Shown here one piece after another: positions 51,044 to 57,875 of a DNA stretch of 64,000 bases. This stretch comes from Spongiibacter marinus (GTDB lineage: Bacteria; Pseudomonadota; Gammaproteobacteria; Pseudomonadales; Spongiibacteraceae). Position 1 is the first letter of the stretch; the number at the start of each line of letters is the position of its first letter. Below the pieces are notes generated by a model. It worked only from the letters and a program-made list of their open reading frames with translations, had not been told where the DNA came from and did no database searches. The stretch covers positions 1 through 64,000 of the forward strand of contig NZ_JAFBBD010000004.1 of assembly GCF_016906995.1 (NCBI RefSeq). The letters run 5' to 3'. The translations under genes were made by a program, and so were the position numbers.

Positions 51044-51682
51044 TCACGACCCCCCCCCCAGTTCTATACGGCGCAATGGACGGGGCAAGGACAGCGGGTG
51101 GTGAGTGGTTAACAACACCATTCCCCCGTTGTCGGCAAAGTCGCAGATCCACTGCTCTATTTCCGCAACACCGCGCTGATCTATCGCAGTGAAAGGCTCA
51201 TCCAATAACCAGAGCTGGGCCGGGCAGCAAAAAAGTCGCGCCAGATTTACACGTCGCTGTTGACCCGCAGACAAGCTGTAACAGGGCTGCTGAATAAATT
51301 CCCCCAGCCCCACTTTAGTCAGGGCGCGATGCAAGTCGGCGTCGGCAACCTGCTGCCCTCGCACCGCACAACTCCAACGCAGGTTTTCCAGGGCGGTCAG
51401 CTGCGCTTTGATACCGCTGCCGTGTCCCAGGTACAAACTGTGCTGCCGAAAGTCTTCGCGCCGGGTGATCAAATTCTCACCCCGCCAGTAAATGTCGCCC
51501 TCGTAACGCGAAGACAAACCGGCGAGAATCTTTAGCAACGTAGTCTTGCCACTGCCATTGGGGCCGGCCAGTTGCACAACGTCTCCAGCGCTAACAGACA
51601 GCGACAAGCCCGCAAACAATACGCGTTCATCTCGCTCGCTGTATAGGTTGTGTAACTTGAGGTCTGGTGGCGACAAACTCAC
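51044..51682 (-). CDS. ccmA: heme ABC exporter ATPase CcmA
   Basis: A 212-residue ABC ATPase. Walker A is GPNGSGKTT, the signature is YSLSAGQQRRVNLAR, and Walker B is LWLLDEPFTAID. It powers release of heme-loaded CcmE. It is the first ccm gene and follows the CheA-like gene by 164 bases, the same neighbourhood as in Pseudomonas, where ccm follows the chemotaxis genes. Its last codons lie in a run of 10 G residues that encodes GGG before the stop. Confidence 0.95.
   Translation of the reverse strand: MSLSPPDLKLHNLYSERDERVLFAGLSLSVSAGDVVQLAGPNGSGKTTLLKILAGLSSRYEGDIYWRGENLITRREDFRQHSLYLGHGSGIKAQLTALENLRWSCAVRGQQVADADLHRALTKVGLGEFIQQPCYSLSAGQQRRVNLARLFCCPAQLWLLDEPFTAIDQRGVAEIEQWICDFADNGGMVLLTTHHPLSLPRPLRRIELGGGS
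51050..51059 (-). repeat. 10-base homopolymer (G on the coding strand) at the ccmA end
   Basis: A run of 10 C on the plus strand, G on the coding strand, in the last codons of ccmA. Runs of this length are prone to slippage in replication and sequencing. One extra G, or a -1 ribosomal shift, would place ccmA in the ccmB frame. Confidence 0.7.
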
Positions 51683-51846
51683 TCTCGCTGCTCAAGGCCA
51701 CCGCATTGCGGCAGTCCGATTTAAAACGCGGCTAAGTATATACGAAATAACATCGAAATCCTCGCCCGGAATCTGGCGCGGCAATTTGTCGCAGCGGCAA
51801 CAGCTTCGCTGACAGGCCGATAAGAGCACCCACTTCGCGGTGATGA

Positions 51847-52662
51847 TTACTGACCGCCGGATTGGTGGCGTTGTAGCCAGCGCTCCATATCCTGGGTCAC
51901 TAGGTCGAGGTAGGCTAACGCCTTATTCAGTTTGTCGCCCTCACTCTCAGCCCGGAACCCCATCAAGCGATTGCGCACCCAGGCCAATTCGCTGACGAGG
52001 TCACTGATTTGCGGCTCGCTGACACGCGCCGCCGCGGGTGCCGATTTCAATTCCTTGTCTACCACCGAAGTCGCTGGGCTATACAGGCTATCCAGCAAGG
52101 TGTTCAATTTTGCATCGGATTGCGGCGCGCGACCGGAAGTGGCCGCAGGCCGTGTATTCACTGCCGATGACCGCCCTCCTGCTGCCGCGTCGAAAAACAC
52201 ATCCAGTAAGGCATCGCCACTGCGCGGCGCTGGCCCCTCTTGCTTCGTTTTCGACTCGTCAACAGCCTGCCCTGCCGCCTTCAGCAGGCGTTCTCTCAGC
52301 TCATCCGGAATGCGATTGACAGTTTGGTGGTTGATCAACCGGCTCAACATCACTTCTATCGCGCTTGTCGCGCCGACAATCAATGACACCAGGCTCGGGC
52401 TAAGGGCAATTCGCCGCGTTCTGAGCCTATCCATCACGCGTTCACTTAAACGCGCACACTCGGTTAGCTCGACCAGCTCCAGGACGGCAGCGCCGCCATA
52501 GAGGGTGTGAAAGCCGCGGTGGATATCATCCAGTATTCGCTGGCCATCATAGCCGTACTGCAGCTCTTCCAGCTGCGCAAACAAGCCCTTAACAATATCC
52601 TCGGCTTCCGCCAAAAATATCGCCAGGATACCTTCGTGTTCGTTTGCGTCCACAGTATGCAC
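51847..52662 (-). CDS. CheA-like protein with P1 and P3 segments, no kinase domain
   Basis: A 271-residue protein. Residues 8-110 match a CheA P1 phosphotransfer domain; the phospho-accepting His52 is kept in GFHTLYGGAA, where CheA usually has HTLKG. A Ser/Ala-rich linker follows, with LLDVFFDAA and LNTLLDSLY. Residues 219-264 (LVSELAWVRNRLM, LAYLDLVTQDMERWL) match the start of the CheA P3 dimerisation helices in Pseudomonas-type CheA. It then stops: no ATPase (P4) or CheW-like (P5) domain, and the 164 bases downstream are too short to hold them. The start is GTG at 52662. It could carry phosphate between partners but cannot phosphorylate itself. It is the last gene before ccmA. Confidence 0.78.
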   Translation of the reverse strand: MHTVDANEHEGILAIFLAEAEDIVKGLFAQLEELQYGYDGQRILDDIHRGFHTLYGGAAVLELVELTECARLSERVMDRLRTRRIALSPSLVSLIVGATSAIEVMLSRLINHQTVNRIPDELRERLLKAAGQAVDESKTKQEGPAPRSGDALLDVFFDAAAGGRSSAVNTRPAATSGRAPQSDAKLNTLLDSLYSPATSVVDKELKSAPAAARVSEPQISDLVSELAWVRNRLMGFRAESEGDKLNKALAYLDLVTQDMERWLQRHQSGGQ

Positions 52663-52790
52663 TCTATTGTTATTGATCTCAGGCCAGCTGGATCAGCGAA
52701 TCCGGATTCGTAATAGCTGGCAATTATGCGCAAAGTCTTGCAGTAACACTGTTGGCCCGGTCACAAAGGGCCGATTTTGTAATCAAATGG

Positions 52791-53258
52791 TCATGTTTTC
52801 GACGTATTCGTGCAAAACAGCTCACGAATTTTGTTTTCCAGCATTGCCGCCGTAAACGGCTTAACGATATAGGCATCCACCCCAGCCTGCGCGGCGGCGA
52901 GGATTTTTTCCCGCTGCGCATCAGCGGTGACGATCATCACCGGTATATGCCTCAAGGCACTATCGGCGCGAATAACCCGCAGCAGCTCCAGCCCTCCCAT
53001 TTCAGGCATCAACAGATCGGTAATCACTAAGTCAAAGTGTTGGTTGTGAAGCATGGGCAATGCCACGCTGCCATCATCAGCTTCACTAATGCGCGCATAA
53101 CCCAGATCATTGAGCAGATTGCGCATCACACGACGCATGGTGGCGAAATCCTCGACCACCAGAATTCTGATATCGCGCAAGGACGACGCCCCTGGGGCGG
53201 GCGAGTCGCTACCGACATCACTGCTGGCAAAAGGATCGGGGGAGCGCTCATCACTCAT
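52791..53258 (-). CDS. cheY: CheY response regulator with N-terminal extension
   Basis: A 155-residue single-domain response regulator of the chemotaxis CheY group. About 28 polar residues precede the receiver. Acidic pair E36/D37, phospho-acceptor D81 (VITDLLMPEMGG), T111 (IVTADAQ), switch tyrosine Y130 and K133 (AYIVKPF) are all present. Segments EADDGSVALPML and LRHIPVMIVTA closely follow Pseudomonas flagellar CheY. It should bind FliM when phosphorylated. Its start overlaps the fleN stop by eight bases. No cheZ follows, so the dephosphorylation route is unknown. It is 128 bases before the CheA-like gene. Confidence 0.9.
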   Translation of the reverse strand: MSDERSPDPFASSDVGSDSPAPGASSLRDIRILVVEDFATMRRVMRNLLNDLGYARISEADDGSVALPMLHNQHFDLVITDLLMPEMGGLELLRVIRADSALRHIPVMIVTADAQREKILAAAQAGVDAYIVKPFTAAMLENKIRELFCTNTSKT

Positions 53259-54078
53259 GCGGCGCCTCCATTCCAGCGGGCTGCTGAATCAGGTTCTCCA
53301 GAAAAAACGCAAGCTGCCCAGACGGCTTGCGCGGCAAGGGCCAGTCGCTTACCCGCATCGCCAAGTCTCGGAACGCCCGTGAGGCCGTTGCACTCGGGGC
53401 ATAATCGACCACTGGCCGCTGCTTTTTCACCGCCTCTCTGAGCGCCGGATCAAAAGGAATGCTGCCGCTGTAGATGAGACTGACGCTTAGAAATTGCTCG
53501 CAGACACCTGCCAGCTTTTGCACTAAGCCGCGCCCCTCATCTTCGTCGCCAACCATGTTGGCCAGAATGCGGAAGCGTTGGCGCCCGAAATCGCGATTCA
53601 GTAATTTGATCAGCGCATAGGCATCGGTCAGCGACGAGGGCTCATTACAGACCACCACCAGCACCTCCTGACAGGCGTTGGTAAAGGTTAAAACGGTGTC
53701 GGTGATCCCCGCTGCCGTGTCGACGATCAATACATCCAACTGCGCAGCCAAATCACTGAACGCCCGGATCACGCCAGCATGCTGCAACTCACTCAAACGA
53801 GTCAGCTGCCTGGCACCGGAAGACGCCGGGATAATGCGCACACCAGAGGGGCCGCTAATCATTGCTTCTTCCAGTGAGCATTCGCCACTAAGGACCTGCT
53901 CAATAGTCCGCGGGGCCGACAGCGACAACAAAACATCGACATTTGCCAAGCCAAAGTCGGCGTCGAGAATAGCCACACGCTTACCCTGGTGCGCCAGCGC
54001 CACAGCGGTATTGATGGCGACATTGGTTTTTCCTACCCCGCCTTTGCCGCCGCTTACCCCAATAACCTGAACCGTCAT
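53251..54078 (-). CDS. fleN: FleN/FlhG family MinD-like ATPase
   Basis: A 275-residue ATPase of the MinD/ParA group. It has the deviant Walker A GGKGGVGKT (10-18), LDADFGLANVDVLL, VDTAAGI and the FleN-type C-terminal blocks YALIKLLNRDFGRQRFRILANM and SDWPLPRKPSG. It follows Pseudomonas FleN through its whole length, so it is a FleN orthologue rather than MinD. FleN/FlhG sets flagellar number and binds FliM/FliN and FlhF in flagellated bacteria. The N terminus is short and lacks a DQA-type FlhF-activating motif, and flhF is absent here. It overlaps the genes on both sides. Confidence 0.92.
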   Translation of the reverse strand: MTVQVIGVSGGKGGVGKTNVAINTAVALAHQGKRVAILDADFGLANVDVLLSLSAPRTIEQVLSGECSLEEAMISGPSGVRIIPASSGARQLTRLSELQHAGVIRAFSDLAAQLDVLIVDTAAGITDTVLTFTNACQEVLVVVCNEPSSLTDAYALIKLLNRDFGRQRFRILANMVGDEDEGRGLVQKLAGVCEQFLSVSLIYSGSIPFDPALREAVKKQRPVVDYAPSATASRAFRDLAMRVSDWPLPRKPSGQLAFFLENLIQQPAGMEAPHE

Positions 54079-54632
54079 AAAGCTCCTCTCCCAGTAAGGG
54101 AGTTTTGCGGGTATCGATAGCTACCAAAATAGCGGTGCCGGGTATCGAGGTATCGCAATCCGATTTGGGCCAGCTCGCGTCTAAGCAGCCGCTGATGAAG
54201 CGTGGGACAATCAACAAATACCAGGCCGCTGGCACTCGACCACGCTTCCCGGTACGCCTCATACACGGGATTTACGCGCATGGTGCCGAGTAAACCGCCC
54301 AACCATAGCCCAAAGAAAATCAACGCGCTGGGCAGAGCGTAGCGAATCACTGCCTGCATCGCCCCGGAGAGCTCGCGGCTATATGGCCAGAGTACGGTAA
54401 CCACCACCGCTGACATGACGGCGGCCCAGACTGCACCACGCCAGCTGAGCCCGGGAATATCGCTCAGCTGCAGCTCATTAAGATGTGGCAACGACGCTGC
54501 CGGAGAACGCGCCCCGTCCCTCGCCCACAGTCGCAGGCGCCAGTGCGAACCCTGCTCACACTGCATCTGCGCCCAACATTCCAGTGCAGACAGTGAGGCT
54601 GCATCGGGAATAACAAATACCAGTTTATTCAT
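54075..54632 (-). CDS. unknown two-helix membrane protein of the switch cluster
   Basis: A 185-residue protein that I do not recognise. Residues 1-60 form a soluble, mixed N-terminal part (MNKLVFVIPDAASLSALECW). Two membrane helices lie at about 66-83 and 98-117, followed by a 68-residue C-terminal cytoplasmic part (GLVFVDCPTLHQRLLRRELAQ), basic and Tyr-rich near the end. The predicted topology puts both ends in the cytoplasm. It lies three bases after fliN and overlaps fleN by four bases, so it is coupled to both. It occupies the place where flagellar loci hold fliOPQR-flhBA-flhF, but resembles none of them. It could anchor FliN or FleN to the membrane. Confidence 0.75.
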   Translation of the reverse strand: MNKLVFVIPDAASLSALECWAQMQCEQGSHWRLRLWARDGARSPAASLPHLNELQLSDIPGLSWRGAVWAAVMSAVVVTVLWPYSRELSGAMQAVIRYALPSALIFFGLWLGGLLGTMRVNPVYEAYREAWSSASGLVFVDCPTLHQRLLRRELAQIGLRYLDTRHRYFGSYRYPQNSLTGRGAL

Positions 54633-54635
54633 AAG

Positions 54636-55025
54636 CTATCGCAGCGACTGCAAACGTTCGGTGGCACTCACAACCTCGGTCAGCCGAATACCGAGTTTGT
54701 CATCAACCACCACCACCTCTCCCCGCGCAATCAGTCGACCATTGACGAGGACATCCAGCGGTTCACCTGCTTGGCGGTCCAACTCCACCACCGCGCCCTG
54801 CTGAAGTTGCAACAGGTCGCGAATGGCCATGTCACTGCCACCCACCTCCAGCGTGACGCGGACGGGAATGTCCATCACCATATCGAGGTCCGGCGCCGCC
54901 GCTGTGCGCTCTCGAAGCCGGGCCTGCCCCAGCAGGTCAGACGCTCCAGACGACTCTCCCTCTTCCGCTTCTATTTGCTGACGCAGCATCTCACGCTCTC
55001 GCCGCAGGTTTTCTGGCTCTGTCAT
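54636..55025 (-). CDS. fliN: flagellar switch protein FliN
   Basis: A 129-residue FliN. Residues 1-48 form a charged N-terminal segment, and 49-121 are a complete SpoA domain (VMDIPVRVTLEVGG, LLQLQQGAVVELDR, LDVLVNGRLIARGEVVVVDDKLGIRLTE) at family consensus. FliN builds the base of the C-ring with FliM. AAGGAGTGAGG precedes the ATG. It lies 18 bases after fliM. The high conservation argues for a functional protein, not a relic. Confidence 0.93.
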   Translation of the reverse strand: MTEPENLRREREMLRQQIEAEEGESSGASDLLGQARLRERTAAAPDLDMVMDIPVRVTLEVGGSDMAIRDLLQLQQGAVVELDRQAGEPLDVLVNGRLIARGEVVVVDDKLGIRLTEVVSATERLQSLR

Positions 55026-55043
55026 TGCCTCACTCCTTAAACG

Positions 55044-55997
55044 CTATGTGCGCCCTTTTATTTTTAACGCCAACTGTCCCTTGCTCATACCGACACTGGC
55101 CTTGAGTAGCGATACGCCGGATGCGCGAATTTCGGCTTGCTGACAACTCCCCAAGCTCAGCACATCCCCCACTTTTAAATTGGCGACCTGCCCCAGTGTC
55201 ATCGCCTTATCTGCCAACACGCAGCGGGTAGGCAGTGGCGTATCCAGCACGGCGCGCTGCATGGCGCCTTGCCACTGCGGGTCGGGTGCCCGGCTCTGCG
55301 CCAACTCACTCTGAGAGAGACTCTCTCGCAAGGGCTCGAGCATTGCCAGAGGAAAACACATATGCAGCTCGCCACCGCCACCGCCCTCGGCATCCAATTG
55401 AAAACGGCAAACCACAACGGTGTCCGCCGCGCCAACGATATTGGCCAGCGAGGGATTCAACTCGGTGCCCATCGGCTTACACTGCAGTGCGGCAACAGGC
55501 TTGCACGCTTCTTCAAAGTCAGCGTGAGCGCGGCTGAGGAGCTTGCCGATCAGCCGCCGCTCGGAGGGGCTAAAATCGCGACCATCCGGCACACCCTGGG
55601 CCTCACTGCCGCCGAAGTAGATTTCCACTAAGCGAAAGACCAAGCGCGCATCAAAGACCATCATCGCCGTACCCAGTAGCGGCTCTACGCGCATTAAATT
55701 CATACTTGAGGGGATATACAGCGAATGAAGATATTCCGCGTAGGGCGAGAATTGTAGCTCCAGCAGGCTGACATCGACGTCCTGCCCCAGCACGTCGAGC
55801 AAACTACTGCGAAAATGTTCGGCAAAGCGCTTACTCAGTTGCTCTAAACCCGGCAGACGACGTGCCTTCGGTTGCTGCCGACTGGCCAGATCAAACTGGG
55901 CATAGCTGGGCTTGGGCTCGATGCCCGGAACCGCTGGCTCGTCCTTCACGGCGGCCAGTAGCGCGTCTATCTCTGCTTGAGAAAGCAAATCCTTCAT
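55044..55997 (-). CDS. fliM: flagellar switch protein FliM
   Basis: A 317-residue FliM. It opens with the CheY-binding peptide LSQAEIDALL (5-14), which is almost the flagellar consensus, and the FDLAS linker. A CheC-like middle domain (about 40-225) and a C-terminal SpoA domain that would pair with FliN follow. The Gly-rich stretch in the middle domain is unusually long (GGGGG at about 205). The ATG at 55997 fits the family; a GTG 27 bases upstream is less likely. It should recruit phospho-CheY to a FliG-bound ring. Confidence 0.93.
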   Translation of the reverse strand: MKDLLSQAEIDALLAAVKDEPAVPGIEPKPSYAQFDLASRQQPKARRLPGLEQLSKRFAEHFRSSLLDVLGQDVDVSLLELQFSPYAEYLHSLYIPSSMNLMRVEPLLGTAMMVFDARLVFRLVEIYFGGSEAQGVPDGRDFSPSERRLIGKLLSRAHADFEEACKPVAALQCKPMGTELNPSLANIVGAADTVVVCRFQLDAEGGGGGELHMCFPLAMLEPLRESLSQSELAQSRAPDPQWQGAMQRAVLDTPLPTRCVLADKAMTLGQVANLKVGDVLSLGSCQQAEIRASGVSLLKASVGMSKGQLALKIKGRT

Positions 55998-56056
55998 TGC
56001 TGCCCCTGCACCCTCGGCCACCACCAGCCTGTGTTAGTCAAAAAAATGACGCGCAC

Positions 56057-56389
56057 TTAACAACGCTCCCTGAGTACCCGAAGTGTTATTGCCAAATGTT
56101 CCTCAACACGCCGAAGCGCCAGGTTTGCCGCCGCGGAATCTGTGTCCTTTGCAGCACCCTCCAGGCACTTGCACTCCTCAGCCAAAGCCAATGCAGCCAT
56201 CCCTAATGCCCCCCCTTTTAAGGTGTGCGCAATGCGTCGTAGCCGCTCAAAGTCGCTGGCGGCGAAGGCGTCTTGCGCATCAGCGATACGCTGCTGACAA
56301 TCGCGCTCAAAACTCGCGACCAACACACCGATATCACTGCCCATAACCCGCCGAAGTTCGTCGTATTGTTGCTGGTCAATTGTTGTCAT
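56057..56389 (-). CDS. Hpt phosphotransfer protein
   Basis: A 110-residue stand-alone histidine phosphotransfer protein. The phospho-histidine motif is RIAHTLKGGALGMAAL, within a four-helix Hpt fold. The ATG at 56389 has AGGGA five bases upstream; the longer frame starts at TTG. It lies between the FliG-like gene and fliM, where flagellar loci do not carry an Hpt gene. With the kinase-less CheA it suggests that phosphate reaches CheY by a relay from a kinase encoded elsewhere. Confidence 0.88.
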   Translation of the reverse strand: MTTIDQQQYDELRRVMGSDIGVLVASFERDCQQRIADAQDAFAASDFERLRRIAHTLKGGALGMAALALAEECKCLEGAAKDTDSAAANLALRRVEEHLAITLRVLRERC

Positions 56390-56418
56390 AGCTATCCCTG
56401 CAAAAGCCAATAAGCTAG

Positions 56419-57699
56419 TTAGTTTCCAAGTGATAATTTGCGACTGTCGAGCACGATCTCGCCAACACCTGCCAGCCGTTTAGCGGCGGCAACAAGCTCC
56501 TGTTTGGCGAGCTCTACTTCGCCGTTAGAGGGCTCCCCAAGCAGACGCTCTTCAGGGTGCTGACTCTGCAACGCGTTTTGCAATGCCGCACGTAATTCAC
56601 CGGTGGCGCCTTCAAGCGCACGCAGCGCGGTCTGCGGGTTGAGCTGAGATACCAGATTTTTCATATCGGCCTCCGTCAAGCGCTGCAACTGATCAAACCC
56701 AAACATCTGGTCTTCAACACGCTCGGCCAGGCCTGGGCGATGCTCCCTCAAGCCCTCCAATAACGCACTTTCATCGGCAACATCCAGCTCATTAAGCAGC
56801 GCGGCTGCCAGGCTTTCCCCGGTTAAACGGCGACCACTGTGGCCACGCGCGTTCAAGTATTCTTCAATCAACCAATCCAATTCCGCCAACGCAGCGGTCG
56901 ACAGGGACTGCAGCGACGCCAAACGGCTGAGTAACTCCCTGCGTCGCTGGGGGTCAAAACAGGTAATAACGGCCGCCCCCTGCGCCGGCTCCAAACAGGC
57001 GATCAGCACGGCCTGTATTTGCGGATGCTCCCTGCGAAGCATGTCCGCTATGGTATCTGCCGCCAACCACTTCAATTTAGCAATCTGCTGCGACTGCCCC
57101 TGCAGTGCCAGGTTGCTTTTCACTAGGGCCGCCCGCTCTTCACCGAGGGCCTCCTCAAGCAAATCGCGAATATCTTCTGCCTGGCTGGGCCGCACCAGGG
57201 AAAACTGCAGCATATCGTCGTTAAAGCGTGCCAGTAATTGCGCTAGCTGCCCGGCATCCGGCGTTGCCAGGGTGGCCATATAGCCGGTCAATGCTTGAAT
57301 TCGTTCCGGGCTGAATTCACGCATCACGCTTGCGGCAACTTTCGCCTCCAGGGCCATTAGCACCATGGCGGCTTGCTCGGGGGAGCACTGTGAGGTTTGC
57401 CCGTCCAGCCAGTGATCAATCACCGCCGCGACACGCGCTGGTTCATCCTCAGCGGTGGTGCGCAGCAAACGCAAATGAACACCGTAGTCGACCCGTTTAT
57501 GTTTTTTGACTCGGGGTTTGGTCGCTGGCTGCGACATAAGCTGTATAAATAGCGCAACGGCGAGGCTTGCGCCGCCGGACAACAGACTCACACTGAGCCA
57601 CTCCGCCTGCCTGAGCAGCGCCGCGACCGCTGCGCCGCCGAGCAATGCGACCAGCAGGAAAAACTGGAATGTAATCAGCACGCGCGGGGCTATTGCCAT
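56419..57699 (-). CDS. FliG-like switch protein with N-terminal membrane anchor
   Basis: A 426-residue FliG homologue, some 90 residues longer than flagellar FliG. Two membrane helices (about 8-30 and 35-54) and a basic linker (61-70) precede the FliG domains. FliG N-domain: MVLMALEAKVAASVMREFSPERIQAL (112-137). Middle domain with the FliM-contact EHPQ motif (224-227). The MFxF hinge reads MFGF (332-335), and the C-domain ends AAAKRLAGVGEIVL. The segment 342-354 (TEADMKNLVSQLN) stands where flagellar FliG has conserved Asp, Arg and Glu residues that face the stator. GGAGGGG precedes the ATG. It is the first gene of the switch cluster. No fliF gene is present. Confidence 0.88.
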   Translation of the reverse strand: MAIAPRVLITFQFFLLVALLGGAAVAALLRQAEWLSVSLLSGGASLAVALFIQLMSQPATKPRVKKHKRVDYGVHLRLLRTTAEDEPARVAAVIDHWLDGQTSQCSPEQAAMVLMALEAKVAASVMREFSPERIQALTGYMATLATPDAGQLAQLLARFNDDMLQFSLVRPSQAEDIRDLLEEALGEERAALVKSNLALQGQSQQIAKLKWLAADTIADMLRREHPQIQAVLIACLEPAQGAAVITCFDPQRRRELLSRLASLQSLSTAALAELDWLIEEYLNARGHSGRRLTGESLAAALLNELDVADESALLEGLREHRPGLAERVEDQMFGFDQLQRLTEADMKNLVSQLNPQTALRALEGATGELRAALQNALQSQHPEERLLGEPSNGEVELAKQELVAAAKRLAGVGEIVLDSRKLSLGN

Positions 57700-57768
57700 T
57701 GGCTAGCCCCTCCACTAACAGTCATTTTTTTGACAGCGCTGATTTTCAAAGCCACTCAAACCCGTTTC

Positions 57769-57782
57769 GTCAAATTATTGAC
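57769..57782. promoter_or_regulatory. palindrome upstream of the FliG-like gene
   Basis: A perfect inverted repeat, GTCAA-ATTA-TTGAC, about 70 bases before the first gene of the switch cluster, within the 176-base gap to ttcA. It may be an operator. I see no clear sigma-28 or sigma-54 flagellar promoter in this gap. Confidence 0.35.
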
Positions 57783-57875
57783 AGTAGCACCCGCGCATAT
57801 ACATTGGTTATCAATGACTTACGCGACTAGTTACTGCCTACACTGACTGTAATGCAGGTTTTAGGCCAGCTGAGC

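Noticed and set aside
51683-51846. Remnant of the CheA kinase domain after the CheA-like gene
   Set aside because: I looked for P4 motifs in this gap and found none. It is only 164 bases, too short for a decayed kinase domain.
54636-55997. FliM/FliN as parts of a type III secretion sorting platform (SctQ-like)
   Set aside because: FliM has the CheY-binding peptide and a CheC-like domain, which SctQ lacks. FliG and CheY are adjacent, and no injectisome genes are present.
51847-57699. The switch cluster as an anti-phage defence system
   Set aside because: Some defence systems use flagellar-stator-like proteins, but there is no MotAB homologue, nuclease, helicase or toxin here. The gene order instead matches a flagellar locus.
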